7,065 nucleotides of DNA from Clostridiales bacterium (GTDB taxonomy: Bacteria > Bacillota > Clostridia > Lachnospirales > WQUN01): the NCBI GenBank assembly GCA_031269415.1, contig JAISZF010000095.1:1-7065 (forward strand). Direction: 5' to 3'. Under the pieces are notes generated by a model. That model searched no databases. It had not been told where the DNA came from and worked only from the letters and a program-made list of their open reading frames with translations. Position numbers and translations under genes: made by a program. Each line of letters begins with the position of its first letter. Position 1 is the first letter of the stretch. Of this stretch, positions 4,683 through 7,065 are shown piece after piece.

Positions 4683-6644
4683 ATGCTGAAGAAACATAAA
4701 GCGCTTTGCGCGGCGGCGCTGATGGCGATATCGGCCGCTTTTCTGCGGGCGCCGACGGCCGACGCCGCGACCGCGGATCTGGGTCAGAGCGATTTTATCG
4801 CTCAAGAGGATTCATTGTATCGCGTGGAGAGCGAAGTGAGCGTCATCAACCTGACGGAGGACGTCGAAGGCTCGATAGAAATCGCCGCCGGCGTGGATAC
4901 GCTTACCATCAACGGAAACGGCTATTCCCTTACACAATTATCGACGGGATGGAATACGGCCATTTGGACAGAAGACTCAGCCGACGATCTGACGCTGACC
5001 ATTGTGGACTTAACGATCAAGAACAGTTCGGATATGGGCGTGTATCTGACCAGGGGAGGCTCGCTCACGGTTAACGGCGACTTTGTAATAGAGCCTGCCG
5101 GTTCGTACGCGGCGGCAGAGGGTATCGTTATAAATACTGAAAAGCCCTTTGATATTAACGGCGGCGCGGCTTCTTCGCTGAAGGTGAATTCGGGTACGTT
5201 AGTCGATGATTTCGAGGACGGCGGAACTGTTTATTCCCTGTCGATAGGGCATTACGCGATCTACTCCGCCTCTCAGAGTCTCACTTTCAGCGGCGGTCTG
5301 AGCGTGGATTTAACAGGCGGTTACGGGGACGACTACGCCGGTTCCGCCGTATACGCCAGCGGCGGCCTGGCGGTCACAGCCGGGCACGTGGTTTCAAAGA
5401 GCGGCGAAAGCCCCGGTTTCGGAGCCGCGGGCGCTATCGCGGGCGTTGTTTATATCAACGGAGGCGCCGCCGACTTTATCGGCAGCCAGAGTTCAGGCGT
5501 TCCCGCGGACTCCGGCGTGATGACCAACGGGTTGTTTCTCACCGGGCCGGGCGAAATAAACGCCACGGGAGGCGCGCTGGACATTTCGACTGAATTCTTG
5601 TACATAGCCAGCGGCGCCGCTATCAGCGCGCAAAAGCAGGTAAATATCCTGAGCCAAGATGTATACCCGTTGGATCTCACTGTTTCTCCAGCCGGTTTAT
5701 ACACCGTGACTGTGGATGATTTTGACGGTTATCAAGGCGAAACAGACATAAACGGGAAGCTTCAGGTATGGTTGCCAGTTGGTTCGTATCAACTGATCAT
5801 TCAGGATTCTGATGGCGCGACAATGGGTACGGAGATTGTCTTAGGCGAGTCTAACGCGCCGATTACAGTGGATTTTCTGCCGGACGAGGATAATCCGCCG
5901 GAACCTCCGATTGTTACGCCTCCTCCTGTTGACACGAGGATAACCGCGCCCTTATTCCGCACAAAACCCGCCGAGCCGCCCACGGAGGAATATCTGGCGA
6001 GCTTGAATAGGGTTGAAAGTCCAATAAACAAAAGAGCGGCGACTCTGGAAAATGCCGAAGATCTGGCGTCTGAATTGTATAAGCTGAATTTATTTGTGGG
6101 AACGGGTAATGACATAAATGGTAACCCCAGATTTGAGCTGGATCGCTCACTGACCAGGCTGGAATCGTTGACGCTGGTTATCCGGCTGCTTGGTAAGGAA
6201 GCAGCCGCGAACAGCTATACCGGCGTTAACCCGTTTAGGGACGTACCGGCGTGGGGCGACAGGATTGCTGCCTATGCCTTTAATCAGGGCATTACTGTGG
6301 GCGTTAATAGAGATCATACCCTGCTTGACTCCAACTCTCCCGTTACATATCAGGAATTCACCGCTTTCCTGCTGCGAGTTCTGGATTATCAGGAGAGAAA
6401 CGGGGATTTCCAGTACGCGCAGGCTTTGAATAAAGCGGTTGAGGTAGGACTGTATACCGCCGCGGAAAGGCAGAATTTAAGCGCCGGCTCGTTCCTGCGC
6501 GCCGACGCGGTGACCGCTATGACAAACGCGCTGATGACAAAGATGAAGGGTACCAATTCAATGCTTATTGATAAGCTGGTTTCGGATAACGTAATAGAAG
6601 CGAAAGCCAGGGATGAGTTTCTTGCGGCGGTTGTTAAGTATTAA
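4683..6644 (+). CDS. Exported beta-helix adhesin-like protein with C-terminal SLH domains
   Basis: Encodes 653 residues from this ATG (656 from 4674). Signal peptide 1-28: MLKKHK, hydrophobic core, TADA/AT cleavage. Residues about 45-325 are glycine- and valine-rich repeats of the type LTINGNGYSL, LTIVDLTIKN, LTVNGDF, LTFSGGLSVDL and VYINGGAADF, typical of a parallel beta-helix. Residues about 327-400 look like a CarboxypepD_reg/Cna-B-type beta-sandwich (YTVTVDDFDGYQGETDINGK, then LPVGSYQL). A proline-rich linker (404-417) follows. The C-terminus (about 457-622) is an SLH region: LNLFVGTG with 'RSLTRLESLTLVIRLLG', then PFRDVPAWGDRIAAYAFNQG with VTYQEFTAFLLRVL, then a degenerate third unit (ALNKAVEVGLY with LRADAVTAMTNAL). 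SLH domains bind secondary wall polymer, so this protein probably sits on the cell surface non-covalently. The canonical ITRAE motif appears as LTRLE, VTYQE and FLRAD. Its ligand or substrate is unknown. It has its own promoter and a terminator after the stop. Confidence 0.85.
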   Translation: MLKKHKALCAAALMAISAAFLRAPTADAATADLGQSDFIAQEDSLYRVESEVSVINLTEDVEGSIEIAAGVDTLTINGNGYSLTQLSTGWNTAIWTEDSADDLTLTIVDLTIKNSSDMGVYLTRGGSLTVNGDFVIEPAGSYAAAEGIVINTEKPFDINGGAASSLKVNSGTLVDDFEDGGTVYSLSIGHYAIYSASQSLTFSGGLSVDLTGGYGDDYAGSAVYASGGLAVTAGHVVSKSGESPGFGAAGAIAGVVYINGGAADFIGSQSSGVPADSGVMTNGLFLTGPGEINATGGALDISTEFLYIASGAAISAQKQVNILSQDVYPLDLTVSPAGLYTVTVDDFDGYQGETDINGKLQVWLPVGSYQLIIQDSDGATMGTEIVLGESNAPITVDFLPDEDNPPEPPIVTPPPVDTRITAPLFRTKPAEPPTEEYLASLNRVESPINKRAATLENAEDLASELYKLNLFVGTGNDINGNPRFELDRSLTRLESLTLVIRLLGKEAAANSYTGVNPFRDVPAWGDRIAAYAFNQGITVGVNRDHTLLDSNSPVTYQEFTAFLLRVLDYQERNGDFQYAQALNKAVEVGLYTAAERQNLSAGSFLRADAVTAMTNALMTKMKGTNSMLIDKLVSDNVIEAKARDEFLAAVVKY

Positions 6645-6669
6645 TCCAGAGAAAATATAATAATAAAGA

Positions 6670-6706
6670 AGTAGAAGGAACAAAATTCGTTCCTCCTACT
6701 TTTTTT
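6670..6706. terminator. Intrinsic terminator between convergent genes, probably bidirectional
   Basis: AGTAGAAGGAAC (6670-6681) pairs with GTTCCTCCTACT (6689-6700) with one A-C mismatch around a 7-base loop, followed by a T run (6700-6706, then TTT again). It ends the SLH transcript. Read on the minus strand the hairpin is followed by the T-rich TTCTTTATTATTATATTTT, so it may also stop the dehydrogenase transcript. Confidence 0.88.
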
Positions 6707-6716
6707 GTTTGTTTTG

Positions 6717-7065
6717 TTATCCTGTCAGGCTTTCATCTGTCATTCTGGCCCAACGATCAGCGTTTATTTCATAGCGTGGTTCTTTCCCAGCTAAAAATCT
6801 ATCTATTTCGTTAATCATTACTCTCGCGTACTCATGTATGAAACTACCCATGCCCGCGTGGGGGGACAAAATAACATTAGGTGCTGAAACCAGTTTATCA
6901 CCAGCTTTGAGAGGTTCATGCTCATAAACATCCAATATCGCTCTGATGCGGCCAATTTCCAAATGTCTGACAAGCGCTTGCTCGTCAACCAGCCAGCCAC
7001 GTGCGCTGTTGATAAACAAGGCTCCGTCTTTCATAAGATTAAAAATCTTGTCATTGACCAATAGA
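6717..7065 (-). CDS. D-isomer-specific 2-hydroxyacid dehydrogenase, partial (N-terminus beyond right edge)
   Basis: Only the last 115 or so codons are in the window; the frame is open at base 7065, and the TTG at 7061 is an internal leucine codon, not a start. The fragment carries the C-terminal half of the NAD-binding domain and the return to the substrate domain: LMKDGALFINSARG, LVDEQAL, AILDVYEHEPL and NVILSPHAGMG. By family comparison the catalytic residues are Arg of SARG (codon 7001-6999), Glu of HEPL (6917-6915) and His of SPHAG (6860-6858); all are present. The enzyme would reduce a 2-keto acid to a D-2-hydroxy acid, or the reverse, with NAD(P)H in the cytoplasm. The substrate cannot be told from this part; phosphoglycerate-, glyoxylate- and lactate-type enzymes share these motifs. 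It ends convergently with the SLH gene and looks unrelated to it. Confidence 0.88.
   Translation of the reverse strand, partial: LLVNDKIFNLMKDGALFINSARGWLVDEQALVRHLEIGRIRAILDVYEHEPLKAGDKLVSAPNVILSPHAGMGSFIHEYARVMINEIDRFLAGKEPRYEINADRWARMTDESLTG

Noticed and set aside
4706..5074. Plus-strand 122-residue arginine-rich open frame inside the SLH gene
   Set aside because: It lies within the signal peptide and beta-helix coding region in another frame, has a composition typical of a shifted GC-rich frame, and lacks recognisable motifs.
7059..7061. TTG as start codon of the right-edge dehydrogenase
   Set aside because: The frame continues upstream to the window edge and the protein would lack its whole N-terminal domain and the dinucleotide-binding GxGxxG; the gene is truncated by the window.
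1..7065. CRISPR array, tRNA/rRNA genes or insertion sequence
   Set aside because: No regularly spaced repeats, no transposase-like frame with terminal inverted repeats and no RNA-gene signature were seen; nearly all DNA is accounted for by coherent protein genes.

Overview
The window looks like chromosome of an anaerobic Gram-positive bacterium of the Bacillota, probably Clostridia. Evidence: a TepA-type ClpP-fold protease, an SLH-anchored surface protein, a sortase-like C-terminal signal, strong GAGG/GGAGG ribosome binding sites, sigma-A-like promoters and AT-rich intergenic gaps between more GC-rich genes. Species cannot be named from the sequence. No rRNA, tRNA, CRISPR array or insertion sequence was seen, and no gene-free stretch exceeds 300 bases.

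Left block (1-2722, minus strand): a tightly packed four-gene operon for a type IV pilus / type II secretion-like inner-membrane platform. In transcription order it holds a PilM-PilN fusion (GspL-like), a PilO/GspM-like protein, a prepilin with a clear class III leader, and a PilX/GspK-like minor prepilin cut by the left window edge. A near-consensus promoter (TTGACA-N17-TATACT) lies just upstream at 2758-2786, so the operon starts at the fusion gene. Assembly ATPase, platform protein PilC and prepilin peptidase are not in the window.

Centre (2878-4576, plus strand): divergent from the operon, a secreted right-handed beta-helix protein with a C-terminal NPNTN-hydrophobic-basic sorting-like signal, overlapping by 26 bases a tepA-like gene for a cytoplasmic ClpP-fold serine protease with Ser127-His150-Asp203.

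Right (4683-6644, plus strand): a 653-residue exported protein with beta-helix body, a CarboxypepD_reg-like beta-sandwich, a proline-rich linker and a degenerate C-terminal SLH region, driven by its own promoter (TCGACA-N17-TATAAT). A hairpin terminator at 6670-6706 separates it from a convergent, 5'-truncated D-2-hydroxyacid dehydrogenase gene (6717-7065).

The common theme is the cell envelope: a pilus/pseudopilus machine, two exported beta-helix proteins with different predicted wall anchors, and a protease encoded between them. A functional link between these parts is inference from position only.
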